NCBI GenBank assembly: GCA_012934845.2 | Contig: WNNJ02002056.1 | Coordinates: forward strand, 1 to 64,000 | Direction of reading: 5' to 3' | From: Pomphorhynchus laevis | Taxonomy: Eukaryota > Acanthocephala > Palaeacanthocephala > Echinorhynchida > Pomphorhynchidae | Length of the DNA stretch: 64,000 nucleotides | In this document: one piece after another, positions 1 to 14,100 of the stretch | Layout: every line of letters begins with the position of its first letter | How positions within the stretch are numbered: the stretch's first letter is position 1 | Translations under genes and position numbers: made by a program | Notes under the pieces: generated by a model | What the model saw: the letters and a program-made list of their open reading frames with translations, nothing else | What the model was told of the DNA's origin: nothing | Databases searched by the model: none

Positions 1-3000
1 TTTATCGACTGTATAATCAGTACGGTGTAATTGCTGGTAAATATCTAATATGGAGTTATATTAAATTAAGATATAATTAAAATTAATTAATTGATATAAT
101 TAATTGAAGGTATTGAAACAATCAATCTTAATATAATTAAATAATTATCAATTAAATTGAAGAAAATCACATTTCAATTGCTTCATCGATAACAAAAATA
201 AATGATATTTTGGTTATTAATTTTATAGAAAACAAGGTATATTGATTTTAGGGATAAATTGTATTCCTAAAAAAGACGTAAATGATTATAATCCTCGCAA
301 ATTTAACATAAAATACAATAAAAATTGTTGAACATTAAATGCTGTTAATGAACTATTATAAGATAGGAATAGATTTTAAAAATAACATTTAATGAATATT
401 TTATACTGCAATATACGCGATAAATTCACCGTAATATTTATCGCATATATTTATACACCAATAATATATTACAAATATGAGGTACACTTTTGATGGCAGC
501 GAAATATTAGAATTGAATTATTGCTGTATTTCTCTTCTAGCAAATAAACAAATAAGTAATTTCCTCATTCTTTTAGAATTAAAGAGTAATTTTTAAAATG
601 TTTTCATAAAAAAAACATTTTTTCATAAATGTTTTTTTGTTAAAATTTATTTTATCTAATCTTATTTATAATCTAATGTTTAACTTGCCATTAATTCTAA
701 AGTGTTGGTATATTGAATACGTCCATGATGATGGATATTGCGCTGAATATGACTAAGTTTAGACGGTTACATGGTGCACTGAACATTTAAAACGAAATAC
801 TTATTTTATCTAATCTTGTTTATAATCTAATGTCTAATTTAGCATCAAAAGATTATTATTAATTAATAATATATTATTAATTAATTATTATTCTAAATTG
901 TAACCTAAAGTGTATTAGAAGAAGTTTAGACGGCTACCTGATCCACAGAACATTTAAAACGAAATTTTCTATATCAAGCTCTTAACTACTTGACTATGTA
1001 TATTCTACTAATTTGGTTTCTATTATATTAATTGTGAATATATTTTTTAAGTTTTCAACTGTTTAAGGTTGCCTTCCTAAGGCTTCTAACAATAGAAGCA
1101 AAGATAAATGTTTAATGTTCAAAAAAATGATTTTTCATTCATTATTTATAATCCTAAAATATATCTATGAACACTAATTTATCTACATAATAAGTAAGCA
1201 TACATTTGAATATATATACGCATTATTGTTCATTGCATAAGTAATATAATACTGAAATTATACTTATTATAATTATATACTGAAATGATACCAGCAAAAA
1301 TGAATGTTCTTTCGTTTAATTTTACTTGTTATGCATAACAAATGTATCCTCCATATTCTAGCAATGATCAATGATTGATGTTTATACGATTCTATAATCA
1401 TAAGATGTTATAATAATCTTCTGAAAATATACTAACACTGATTAGAATAATGCGTAATGGAATTGCGGCAATATTCAGATCATATCAAAAAATAAATAAA
1501 AATATCTGAATATATTTAGTAAATATATTTATGAAAAATATGCTTCTTAACCTTTGATATTAACGGTCTTCATGTAACTATCTTTGATTTTAACTATTAT
1601 TTGCTACAGTACAGTAAAGATGTAAGAAGCAATATGGTAGCTTTAGTAAAATTTAGTTGGATTTAATAAGATTTAATGCATTTATAAAAGAAATAAACAA
1701 TTATCTCCAATCAATGTGAATAAGCGACTGTAAAATTATGAGAATATTTACTTGTTAATTAATTCAAATATTTTAATATTGGATTTTCATTACACACTTT
1801 TGTTGCATGCATTAAAATTAAAATTATTAGGCGCTATTATTCATTATTTTAAATTCAAAAATTTTAACCATTGAACATGTAAACTTGATTCATAAAACAT
1901 GTATGAATCATTTATTTGCAGATATTTATGCCAACGCATTTGAATATATTTTTATAATTGATAAAGAATAATTTAGGATAATATAACGAATAATTGTAAT
2001 GCCATAATTGATTTATCGTTAATCAATAATTCAGCAATATAAATTTATTACATAAATTGATAATATAATATAATTGATAATATATATCATAATATATATT
2101 TATAAATTAATATATATTTAAATAAATAATATTTATTAATATATTTTATAAATATTAAAATATTTATTAAAATAACCAACAATTATAATAAAATATAATG
2201 AATTATAATAATGATAATTTATCAATTTAAATTGTAATTAAAAAGTACTATTTTTGTAAATTACATAATTTACAATTAATGCTAATTTATGTCTTCATTT
2301 TGATATTTTGATTTTATGTACACATTTAGGAAGAAAAATGCATTTAAGTTACCAACCAAAAATACATTTATTGTTCATTTCAGCATTGGTATTTATGCTT
2401 TTTAGAAATCTTGCTTTAAAATTTTACTTTTATCAATGGCGTCTTAGTTTGGAATCCTACAAATACTTAATACTTAGCGACAAACTCTCAATTTGTGAAA
2501 TGATATAGCACGATGCTTTTGTGATGTCAAAATTAACAAGCCATTTCAATGTTATCAAAATTTGCCACTCTTGTCTACTCGAACAACAGTTTCTGGTAAC
2601 GGATATCTAAAAACTACTTATTACGATATACTAAACTAATGCGATTTGCATTACATACAACAAATGATTCGATACATCCATATTTGAATTTAAAACTAAA
2701 TTCAAAGTTTCTCACTTAGTATATAGTTAATATGACATGTAGTTAATACTTAAGATCTTAATAATATCAGCGCTATTTCGAACAGCCAATGTAACTTGCA
2801 TTTTTGAAGACATCTTCTATTGATAATTTTATTTTACTAACAAATTATTCGCCTTTGCTAACAAAGATTACAAATCAATTGTTGGCATAAACTAGTCGTC
2901 CATTCAATTATAAGGCCATAATGCATAGAAAAGGCTACAAAAAATAACAAGAACAAAATTTCAGTAGATCTATAGATAAAGCTGTTAACTAGAGCTTTTA

Positions 3001-3423
3001 TAGAGATATGTATTGCTCGTAAGTAATTATTTTTATTTTAAAAATATTAAAAGTAATAAATATTTTTAATAATTATTAAAAGACAATATTAGATCTTTTT
3101 GCCGATACAAAATGTATTTAATAATTTAATGAAGGAGCAACCATATGTTTTTACTACAACTGAGCCTGCTCCATATCAAAATTTTGCTTATATCCATTTT
3201 TTAACATTTTGCATATAACCATTTTTCTGTGCAAATTCCTAGAATTTCCAAATAAGAATTTATCAGTTTGAATTTCTTAGGTAACAAAAAATTTTATTCC
3301 ATAATGTTCTAGCACATAGGATATTATCATGATATTAAATCATCCGTGATAGAACTTAACATTTATTTCTAATAATATTTTGATTATTTAATTTGATTTT
3401 TTTAGAAAACCTATCGTTTAACA
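1..3423. other. AT-rich stretch with no recognisable gene
   Basis: This region is dominated by A/T runs and short ATTA/TTAA tracts, with only short chance reading frames. A short duplicated phrase around 'gtttagacgg' recurs near 752 and 925, each followed by 'atttaaaacgaaat'. If the PDZ gene continues leftward, this is its intron or 3' flank. No exon could be supported here. Confidence 0.5.
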
Positions 3424-4117
3424 AATTGTTGCATTCTTAAAATTTCATTATTTAATGTATTATATTTTATATTATATGGTATGCATGAATGCTCATGAAA
3501 AATATGTTTCTTGTAAATTTAAATATGTCATCTTTACGATATAAATTAATAGTAGTTTTAATTGATGTTAATGTAATGTTCATATCAAGATATATACCTT
3601 CTTTATCATTAATATTGATTTTGTTAAGAATAAGGCTTATCTGGATAAATTTGTTCACTAATTGAATGAAAATTATTAGAATTAAATACACATATATCAT
3701 CAATGTATCGAAACATATATTTCATATATTTATATAGTTTAGATTTAGTTTTTAAACAGTTATGAACAAATTCATATTCTATAAAGCTTAAAAACAAGTC
3801 AGCTATAATTGGGCTACTATTACCACCCATTGGAACACCTTTTACTTGTCTAAATATAGATGTCCCTACTTTTAAATAATTTTGATTTATCAAATATTTA
3901 AGGATTCTATTAATTCAATTTTATCCATATATTTATTTGATGGTTTAATTTTTGTTAGATAGGCGTTATAATTATTATAAATATATATGTATATCTTTTT
4001 CCGAATATAAGGTTAATTAATTTTACTAACGCTTTTTAATATCTACTAAATCTAGATTTGTATAAAGCGTACTAAAATCGTATGTATTTATATTTTGAAA
4101 ATTTATTCCTTTTGTCT
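3424..4117 (-). mobile_element. Penelope-like element, reverse transcriptase fragment
   Basis: Minus-strand reading shows the core of a Penelope-type reverse transcriptase: the motif B region VKGVPMGGNSSPIIADLFL and the catalytic box FRYIDDICVFN. It is nearly the same sequence as the fuller copy at 8735-9935. The fragment is broken in several places. Its upstream (5') side runs directly into a TA microsatellite, at a point where the fuller copy continues. No GIY-YIG endonuclease region is seen. This is an old inactive copy; which PLE clade it belongs to is not determined. Confidence 0.8.
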
Positions 4118-4118
4118 G

Positions 4119-4200
<82 letters not shown>
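4118..4200. repeat. (TA)n microsatellite
   Basis: An uninterrupted TA dinucleotide run of about 75 bases abuts the PLE fragment. Just beyond it, at 4208-4275, is a small inverted motif built on 'ctcagctcgctgat', related to the recurrent PLE-end sequence GACTCAGTTAGCTGAT. Confidence 0.9.
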
Positions 4201-4203
<3 letters not shown>

Positions 4204-5143
4204 TTTATAATAACTCAGCTCGCTGTATATAACTCAGCTCGCTGATTATAATCAAATCAGCAAGCTGAGTCTATGTATATTAGTTAATATTAATTTAATG
4301 TTCATATCTAGATATTTACTTTCTTTATCATATAAAATGTATATAGTTCTTTCCTAATTTATTAATTATCAATTATATATTTATATATTATATAAATTTT
4401 CTATATTTAATTTCTACTAATATTTTATTAGTAATGATATACCAAATATCCCGAAATTTAATATACCAAAAATCGTAAATCAATATAATATATTGAAATA
4501 TCGCAAATTTTTATAAAATATATTTTTAATTAAATAAAATGTAATTAATTTATTAAGTTATTATTAACGCTTAAATTAAGCCTTCATAATTAATGTATAG
4601 ATAATTTTAATCTCTAGTTCTTTCCTAATCTAATTGTATAAAATGTCATTTAATTATAAAATGTTATAAATATGTAATTATATACATACAATTTATATTT
4701 AATTACAATTTATGATAAAACAAATTAGATTAAAAGTGTATTAAATTTTTATATAATAGTTTATTATATGCAATGTATTAATATTACATTATTAAAGCAG
4801 ATATACAAACTTATGTAAATATTATAAACTACGATATTAAATATTGATATTTAATTTTTATATTTGGGTAATGTGTGTGCATTACCACAAGTTGTTTTCA
4901 CATTTTTGTTCAATGAATAAAGCTGTTTGCTTACCGGTATATAGATTTAATAAAAAAATCATAAAACAGATAATTTTTTCATCTTAACGAACTATTTTAA
5001 GTCGACCTAAAGTATCACCTCAATACATTCTAATGCATTATAATGATTTATAGGAAATAAAACGCTCAATATACTAATATAAAGATAAATATGCTCTACA
5101 ATGCCAGTGCACAAAAAAAACTTAAAATGCAAGAGACGTATAC

Positions 5144-8100
5144 CTATTTTTCCATTGATTGATCCTCTGGCAGATGATAAATCCTTTTGTGGACGAAAGC
5201 GAATTTTATCAAGATTTACAGGTTCAATACTTGAATCGGTAGTATATAAGTTAGACTTTGGTGTTGCTAAACTAAACAAATTTACTGCAATTAATTTTAA
5301 CTTTATCTGTTAATATAATGGAAAAGTTAAACAAATTATTTTATCAAAAGTAATTTTGATGAAATTAATCTAGTAATTTATTAATCTTAGATAAATATTA
5401 ATCTTAAATTAATCTTAGATAATTACCATTATCTAAGAGAGATTATTCACTTAAAAAAGTTTGAGAGATAAAATAACATACAATTAATCACTGCTGTCAA
5501 TAACTGCTCATGTAAACTGAAGAAATTAATGTTAGTAAATTTACTGTTCTAAATCGTGAAATGGAGGAGCTACTTCCAATTAAGAAACTTGTTAATCTGG
5601 TTAACATTACCCCTCTTTATGGCGCCCCTGCTACCAAAAAGAAGCTTAAGAGATTAGCACTATCTGCACTCTCCTCCATTGTGTAGCCTCAACCACTCTC
5701 TATCGGGATTAGTATTCTTATCAAGAAGACGTCCCCTAGATCCCTGTGGGAAACTAAGGTTTCTCAAGCCCCTCATCTCGCGATTACCGAGCATAGTCCG
5801 CCTCGATTGAATTCTTCGGGAGGAGTGAGAGACCCCGGGTGGTTTAGTCAGAAAGCGGCGTGTTGGATTGGCTGGAGGGCTCAGATCCCTGTGGACCTGA
5901 GTCGGTGACACAATGAAGACTCCATTAACGACTGAACTGACTTTGCTTCCTATGTTTTCTTTTTCTGTGTGTTTTTCTTTTTAAAACTTTTTAGTGTAGT
6001 TGTTAGTAAAATCCTTATTATTAAACAAATTAATTTATAAAACTCATCAAATAAATAATGCATGAAATGGGAAGCTGTCAGAAAACTGACAAATTAAAAA
6101 TAGACTAATAATGACTTTATAACTTTAGAATCGAACTTTCAAAAATGAGAATCATTTTTGAAATGAATTTATAATCATTTATAAAATGATTATAAAATAA
6201 ATTCATTTATAAAATGAATTTATTAATCATTTATAAATTATCATTAAGGCACTAAGCAAATAAATCAACTTAGACTATTGTAAAAGACTAGTGCAAATTA
6301 CTTCATAAATTAATATTTTTACATAATATTCCTTCTTGTATCAATAAGAAACGAGATTGATTCCTTAGTCGAATTGTTTATAGTCGAATTGTTTATAAAT
6401 GTATTTATAAATTTATTTAATAAATTCTATCGTTATATAAATATAAATTGGATTCAGTTATCTGATGTGATAATTAAGGCACTAAACGAAACAATCAACT
6501 ATTGTAAAAGACCATGACAAGGGTTCTTCCAAACAGTACCCATTTAAAAAGATGCTCGTTTTGAAATGTCAAAAAAAAGATTAAACTTTTATTAAAATCG
6601 ACAAATATAAGCCTTTAAAGTTCTAAATAATTTTTTAATAAAAATATTGTTTTGTAAGATAGTGATACTGGCAATATCGGATGTGGTGACTAAAAGCAAA
6701 TAAATGGTTAACTCCATTCTCTGAATGTCTAACAAGAGTGACATTCAAGATTGAAAATTGGTGTATGAAATTTGAAGCTTGAAATCTGACATAAAGTCAT
6801 GTTAGCTCTATGTAAAAATTTGGCACACAAGTTCGGTTACGGATCCTTATTGTTTAGAAATTTGTCATTGACATACTCCTAAAACCATACAAATAAAAAA
6901 ATGGTTGCGGTGAAGGGGTAACTCCATAATTATGATAAGAAATCTTTAAAAAGGATTAGGTTTCTTCTTATAAAAGACAAATGTGTACATTTATTAAAAT
7001 CACATTTCATTTTAACTTTTCATAATTGAAATTACCTTTTATTCGATTTATTTGATGGTATTGATGTTTTATCTAAATCATTTTGATAAAAAACATACAA
7101 GAAGTTTAACTTACCTCCTGTATTAGTATAGGAATCGGCAGCAACACGATAATATCGTTTGATTGTAATTTCAACATTTTTCTGTTCAAGCATTCTATTA
7201 AATATTTCTTCTGCTTCAAGGCCATTCCAGTGATCGACTCGAAGAGAATTAATGTAAATCAGTTGATCTGAAGCTTTAAAACCAGCATTTTCTGCAGAAG
7301 AACCGGTATCTACCTGTATTATTTAGTATGTTTACCAACAAAACAGAATCCAAAGCGATAAATTAACAAAATTAGAATCAATTTTATAAAAACACGTGAT
7401 ACAACAAATAAGTTGATATATTCTTTTGTAAGAGTATGTATGGGTCTCTAGTTAATAGAATATGATGTAAGGGCACATATATGAAATCAAATTTAACCAA
7501 TCAAGTAAGATTGAATTGATTGTTTTAATATTGAAGGAAACTCATTAAAAATGTTAAATTAAACATGTTTAGTGAATAAAAATTAGTGACCAAAAATTAT
7601 TCTCTTAAACTTGTTATATAAGATTTTATAAAATGTTTTATATAAAGTTAGAATTTAATTCATAAATCTAAATTTATAGCTGATAATCAGATCAGCTAAC
7701 TGAGTCTAAATATTTTAAATTATTAATAAATTAAAAAATAATGATAAATAAAATTTTAATTATAAATAATTAAATAATTTTAAATAATTAAAAATAAATA
7801 ATAATTGCTATATAAGATTTTATATAATTTATATTTAGTAAAAATTTGAAATTGAAATTTTAAACAAAAGTCAATTTTTATAAATTGACTGATATTGACT
7901 AGTAATAATCGTTTTAAATTTTTATTACTTCTGACTTAAAATTAGTATTACATCTGACGAAAGCTCTATTATCAGGGTATCAAATCAGATCAGGTAACTG
8001 ACTCTATGTATTTTACATTATCAATAAATTAAAAATAATGCTAAATAAAAATTAAATAATTAAATAATAAACAGTTAAATAATTATGATCTTATATGAAT

Positions 8101-11100
8101 AATATCATAATATTATAATATTAATAACATTATAATTAAACAGATGATCAACTTTTCCCGCCAATTTTTTATTATGATTGAAGGAATCGGGAAGACTAAA
8201 CAGTATAAACTGACTCTATGCTGCATCGAATTTTGAGTATCATCAGTAGCCCCTACTGATGAGACTCAACAGTCGAAACAGCATAGAATCAGTTTAGACA
8301 GTTTAGTCTTCTTGATTCCTTCAATCAGAATATATGATATTTGTTGATTTGCGTTTTTTAAGTTGCCAAATGCAGCTTTATGGGTTTCAACTTTATATCT
8401 AGAATACTTGTTAGAAGTCTTGTTATCATAAGCATTATGTTAGCTGAACATAGTTGTTACATAAGATTTTATAAAATCAAGTCAAAATAAAAAATTGAAA
8501 TTTAAAATAAAAGTCATTTTTCATGAATATCAGAATAGGTATATTCTGATACTAGGTATCAGAATATTCTGATACCTAGTATCAGAATAAGGATTAGAGG
8601 TCATTAGGAGGAATTGCTATGCGATTAGATTTAAGCCCCTATTTCTAGACCCAACATAGCAGCGGTGTCAAACACGTGCTAGTGACGTATTTCCTCTAAT
8701 GAAATTTGATTATCCAGTATCTTATTTTAATACAAAGCATATTGTTTATTATTCATACAAATATTCCGCTTAAGAGTTTAAATTTATTTTTAATAATATT
8801 GTGTTGATTTATATATTTTACTATTTTCTGTTTAATTTTGATTTTATAGTAACCTAGTTTAAAATATGCATCTATTACATTATTTTAATGATTTTAAAGA
8901 AAGCTAATATCGTTACAAATTGTTGCAATTCATAAAATGTTATTATTTAATGTATTATATTTTATATTATATGGTATGCATGTAAAAATATATTTCTTGT
9001 AAATTTAAATATGTCATCTTTACGATATAAATTAAATAGTAGTTTTAATTGATGTTAATTTAATGTTCATATCTAGATATACACCTTCTTTATCATTAAT
9101 ATTGGTTTTGTTAAGAATAAGGCTTTCTGGATAAATGTGCTCACTAATTGAATAAAAATTATTAGAATTAAATACACATATATCATCAATGTATCGAAAC
9201 ATATATTTCATATATTTATATTGTTTAGATTTAGTTTTTACACAGTTATGAACAAATTCATATTCTATAAAGCTTAAAAACAAGTCAGCTATAATTGGGC
9301 TACTATTACCACCCATTGGAACACCTTTTACTTGTCTAAATATAGATGTCCCTACTTTTAAATAATTTTGATTTATCAAAATATTTAAGGATTCTATTAA
9401 TTCAATTTTATCCATATATTTATATTTATTTGATGGTTTAATTTTTGTTAGATAGGCGTTATAATTATTATAACATATATATGTATATCTTTTTCCGAAT
9501 ATAAGGTTAATTAATTTTACTAACGCTTCTTTAATATCTACTAAATCTAGATTTGTATAAAGCGTACTAAAATCGTATGTATTTATATTTTGAAAATTTA
9601 TTCCTTTTGTCTGTTCTAAAAATTCTTTTGTAGAATTAATACTGAAATAGTGTTTTATACCAGTATTAATTTCGATTACCTTGCAATATTTTTTAAAGTG
9701 TGCTTTAATTACTTTAAGTATTTTATTCATATAGACAGAAAGTGGTTTTAATGTACATTTAAACGCACTACATATGAACCTAGGTTTTATTGTATGTTTA
9801 TGTAATTTTGGATTCTGAAATAGTGCTTTATACCAGTATAACGCACTATAAACCCCTTTCCAGTATAAACAGAAAGGGGTTTTAATGTACATTTAAAAGC
9901 ACTACATATGAAACTAAGTATAAGCAAACGTTATTAGCAACTTAGGTTTTAGCAACCTAGGTATTATTCAGTATTAGTCACCGTTAAATTTATGCGTACC
10001 GCAAAAATTGTAGTTTTTATTAAGATTAAATCCAAATGTATAATGAATTTGTGAAATATCATAAATTGAAATTTGTAAATTCAAATTTGAATTACTTTTA
10101 AACATTATTCCCATATGTTTTAACTATTATCTTGGCAAATTCTCAAATACGGTATTCGAAATATATATTTGGCACACAGTTTTTTAAATACTGTGTGCCA
10201 AATATATAACCTCATTGTTTATGAAATCTGTTACAGAAAACATACACACTAGCTGGTATATTTCAACAAAAAGATAAAAATAAATAAGGAATTAGAAATC
10301 ATAGATTGGTAATAGTTTTTAAATAGCAATGACATCTACATCTTTTCGTTACTCCTTACTACTGAACGCTGGAGATATCCGTAACTGACGAATAGGGGTA
10401 GAGGACAAAGTATACTGCTGTAATTTCGTTATGTTCTTTTAATTTCATTTAACTAATGAAATTAATTTAATTTTATTTTTAATTAATCTTTTAATTTAAT
10501 CTTAATTTTCATTTTAATCTTAATTTTAGCTTTCACTGAAGAATCGATTGTGCTATCTGATTAATTTGCAATTAATTTGTTATCTAATTTAATTGTTTCA
10601 AATGTAATTTAGTCAAATTCTAACAGTAACGTACATTATATACTTAATTATTAAAAATATATACGTAATTTGTTCAATTTTATTGTACAATTGTAATTTT
10701 TAAAGTGAAAACAGTAGTTTTATTTAATTTTCATTAACTTCGCCACTATTAGTTTTAGGTAGAAAACGTCAAATGTATATTTATGTTGACATAAGTTAAG
10801 TTTCTTTCACATCTCGTAATTTGCTCACCTTTTCAACACTTAATTTATCACCATTGCCTTTATGCAGTGTCCAACCAAAGTTTTTGCCAACCATTTGCTT
10901 TTCTACCAAAATCGTCAATTTCTGATACCTTCTATCTAAAGTATAGAATCTGACTCTATTTACAAAATTAATTAAAAAATACTTTTGTTCCAAAAATTTT
11001 ATTAATAAATCAAATAAATGAGTCAATAATAATATTCAAATAATCAATACTAATCAAATAAACAAATAAAAATAAAAATACATAATAATTTTACACAATT

Positions 11101-14100
11101 TATATTTATAACAAGTTAAAATTAAAATTTAAAATTTAAATTAAAAAAAGTCAATTTTTATGAATTGACTAATAAATAACAGACGCTGTATCATAATAAG
11201 AATTAAACGTTATCAAGAGGAACTGCTATGTTATCAGGTTTCGACCCTTATTCCTCGACCCAACATAGCAGCGGGGCCAAATACGTGCTAGGACGTATTT
11301 CCTCTGATAAAACTATCTGGTATCTTATTCTAATACAATGTATATTATTTATTATCCATCCATAAAAATTTACCACTTAAGAGTTTAAATTTATTCTTTA
11401 TATTATTTTTTTGATTTATATATTTTACTATTTTCTGTTTGATGTTATTTTTACAGTAACCTAGTTTAAAATATGTATCTATTAAATTATTTAAATGATT
11501 TTGAAGAAAGCCAATATATTACATATTGTTGCAATTCTTAAAATTTCATTATTTAATGTATTATATATTATATGCAGATGCTCATGCAAAAATATGTTTC
11601 TTGTAAATTTAAATGTCATCTTTACGATATAAATTAATAGTAGTTTTAGTTAATGTTAATTTAATGTTCATACCTATAAGATATCTTCGTTATCTTCGTT
11701 ATCATTAATATTAGTTCTATTAATATTAAGGCTACCTATTATTTATTATCCATAAAAATTTGCCACTTAAGAGTTTAAATTTATTCTTTATATTATTGTG
11801 TTGATTTATATATTTTACTATTTTCTGCTTGATGTTATTTTTATAGTAACCTAGTTTAAAATATGTATCTATTAAATTATTTAAATGATTTTGAAGAAAG
11901 CCAATATCATTACATATTGTTGCAATTCTTAAAATTTCATTATTTAATGTATTATATTTTATATTATATGGTATGCATGAATGCTCATGCAAAAATATGT
12001 TTCTTGTAAATTTAAATATGTCATCTTTACGATATAAATTAATAGTAGTTTTAGTTAATGTTAATTTAATGTTCATACCTATAAGATATCTTCGTTATCT
12101 TCGTTATCATTAATATTAGTTCTATTAATATTAAGGCTACCTATTATTTATTATCCATAAAAATTTGCCACTTAAGAGTTTAAATTTATTCTTTATATTA
12201 TTGTGTTGATTTATATATTTTACTATTTTCTGCTTGATGTTATTTTTATAGTAACCTAGTTTAAAATATGTATCTATTAAATTATTTAAATGATTTTGAA
12301 GAAAGCCAATATCATTACATATTGTTGCAATTCTTAAAATTTCATTATTTAATGTATTATATATTATATGCACGCATGGATGCTCATGCAAAAATATGTT
12401 TCTTGTAAATTTAAATGTCATCTTTACGATATAAATTAATAGTAGTTTTAGTTAATGTTAATTTAATGTTCATACCTATAAGATATCTTCGTTATCTTCG
12501 TTATCATTAATATTAGTTCTATTAATATTAAGGCTACCTATTATTTATTATCCATAAAAATTTGCCACTTAAGAGTTTAAATTTATTCTTTATATTATTG
12601 TGTTGATTTATATATTTTACTATTTTCTGCTTGATGTTATTTTTATAGTAATCTAGTTTAAAATATGTATTTATTAAATTATTTAAATGATTGTGAAAAA
12701 AGCCAATTTCATTATATATTGTTGCAATTCGTATTATAAAACAATGTATGGTATTGCTTCATCCAATTGCTCGTTCTTTGTACCTCGAAATTTTTTTAGA
12801 TTCTTTTTTAATATTAACAAATTATATACTTACATAAAACACGTTGTTGATTTAATATGTTATTAATTAAATATAGCCAAAAAATCTAGTTTGCATTCTT
12901 GATATATGAATTTTATTATTTTAATGAACCAAGAAGATATTAGATATTAGAAGTATTAGATTTTCAGACTTGTACTGATAGAAAATCTCGAAATTCCAAA
13001 AATATTTAGAAAACTTAGCGAAATATAATTTTAGATTTTTTAACACGCTGCTATGCTGGGTCCAATAATAAAAGCCGAAACCTGATAGCATAGCAGTTCC
13101 TCCTGATGACCTCTTATTCTTATTCTGATACAACGTCTGTTATTTATTAGTCAATTCATAAAAATGACTTGTACTTTAAATTTCAATTTTTAATTTTAAC
13201 GTGATGTAATATTAAATTGAATAAAATATTATATTATTAAATATAATATTTAAATTATTATTTAAATATAAATATCACATATTATTTATAATATTTAAAG
13301 ATAATATTATTATCTGATCTGATTTATTTCGTTATAGCATACGAGTACATTTTAAACTTCGATTGCATTGTCGCTACATAAATAATAATATATAATCTTA
13401 TATATTATTTAATAATCTTATCTTATATTTAACAATTTGTGGATTTAATATATTATTCATTAAATATAGAATATTAAATCTTAAATATTAATAATATAGA
13501 ATCTTATATATTATTATGTAATCTTATTTTACATTAAACACTTTGTGGATTTAATATGTTATTAATTAAATACACTCAACAAATTTAGTTTGTATGTCAT
13601 CAGGAGGAGCTGTTATGTTATCAGGTATCGACACAAATTTCTCGACACAACATAGAAGCGAACATAAGTGGACACAATAAGAGCTCCAGACAAATTGCTA
13701 ATATAGATTACTTATTATCTCATTTTTAGCTTATTGCGCAAATAAGCTAAAAAATTTAGCATATATATAAGAATATATATAAGTATACATATATATAGAA
13801 GTATATATATGTAAGAAGTTTACATATATATAGAAGTATATATATGTAAGAAGTATACACATATATAGAAGTATATATATGTAAGAAGTATACATATATA
13901 TAGAAGTATATATATGTAAGAAGTATATATAAGATATATATCTATATTATATATAAATCATTATGTTTTCCTCACAAGGAGGCATAAACACCAGGCAGCA
14001 TTCTATATATTCTCATCAGACCAAGAATAATTCGGTATAAGCCACAAAAGCCTTGTGGCTTATACATATCGATATAATATATATAAGAAGTACATATACT

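Noticed and set aside
5660-5911. 83-codon minus-strand open frame, Arg/Pro-rich
   Set aside because: It matches no protein I know, lies in a short GC-richer island, and has neither splice sites nor a plausible start context. Treated as part of a repeat.
8155-8335. Possible tRNA or snRNA at the palindromes
   Set aside because: No cloverleaf, A/B boxes or Sm site were found. The structure is explained by inverted arms with hammerhead boxes.
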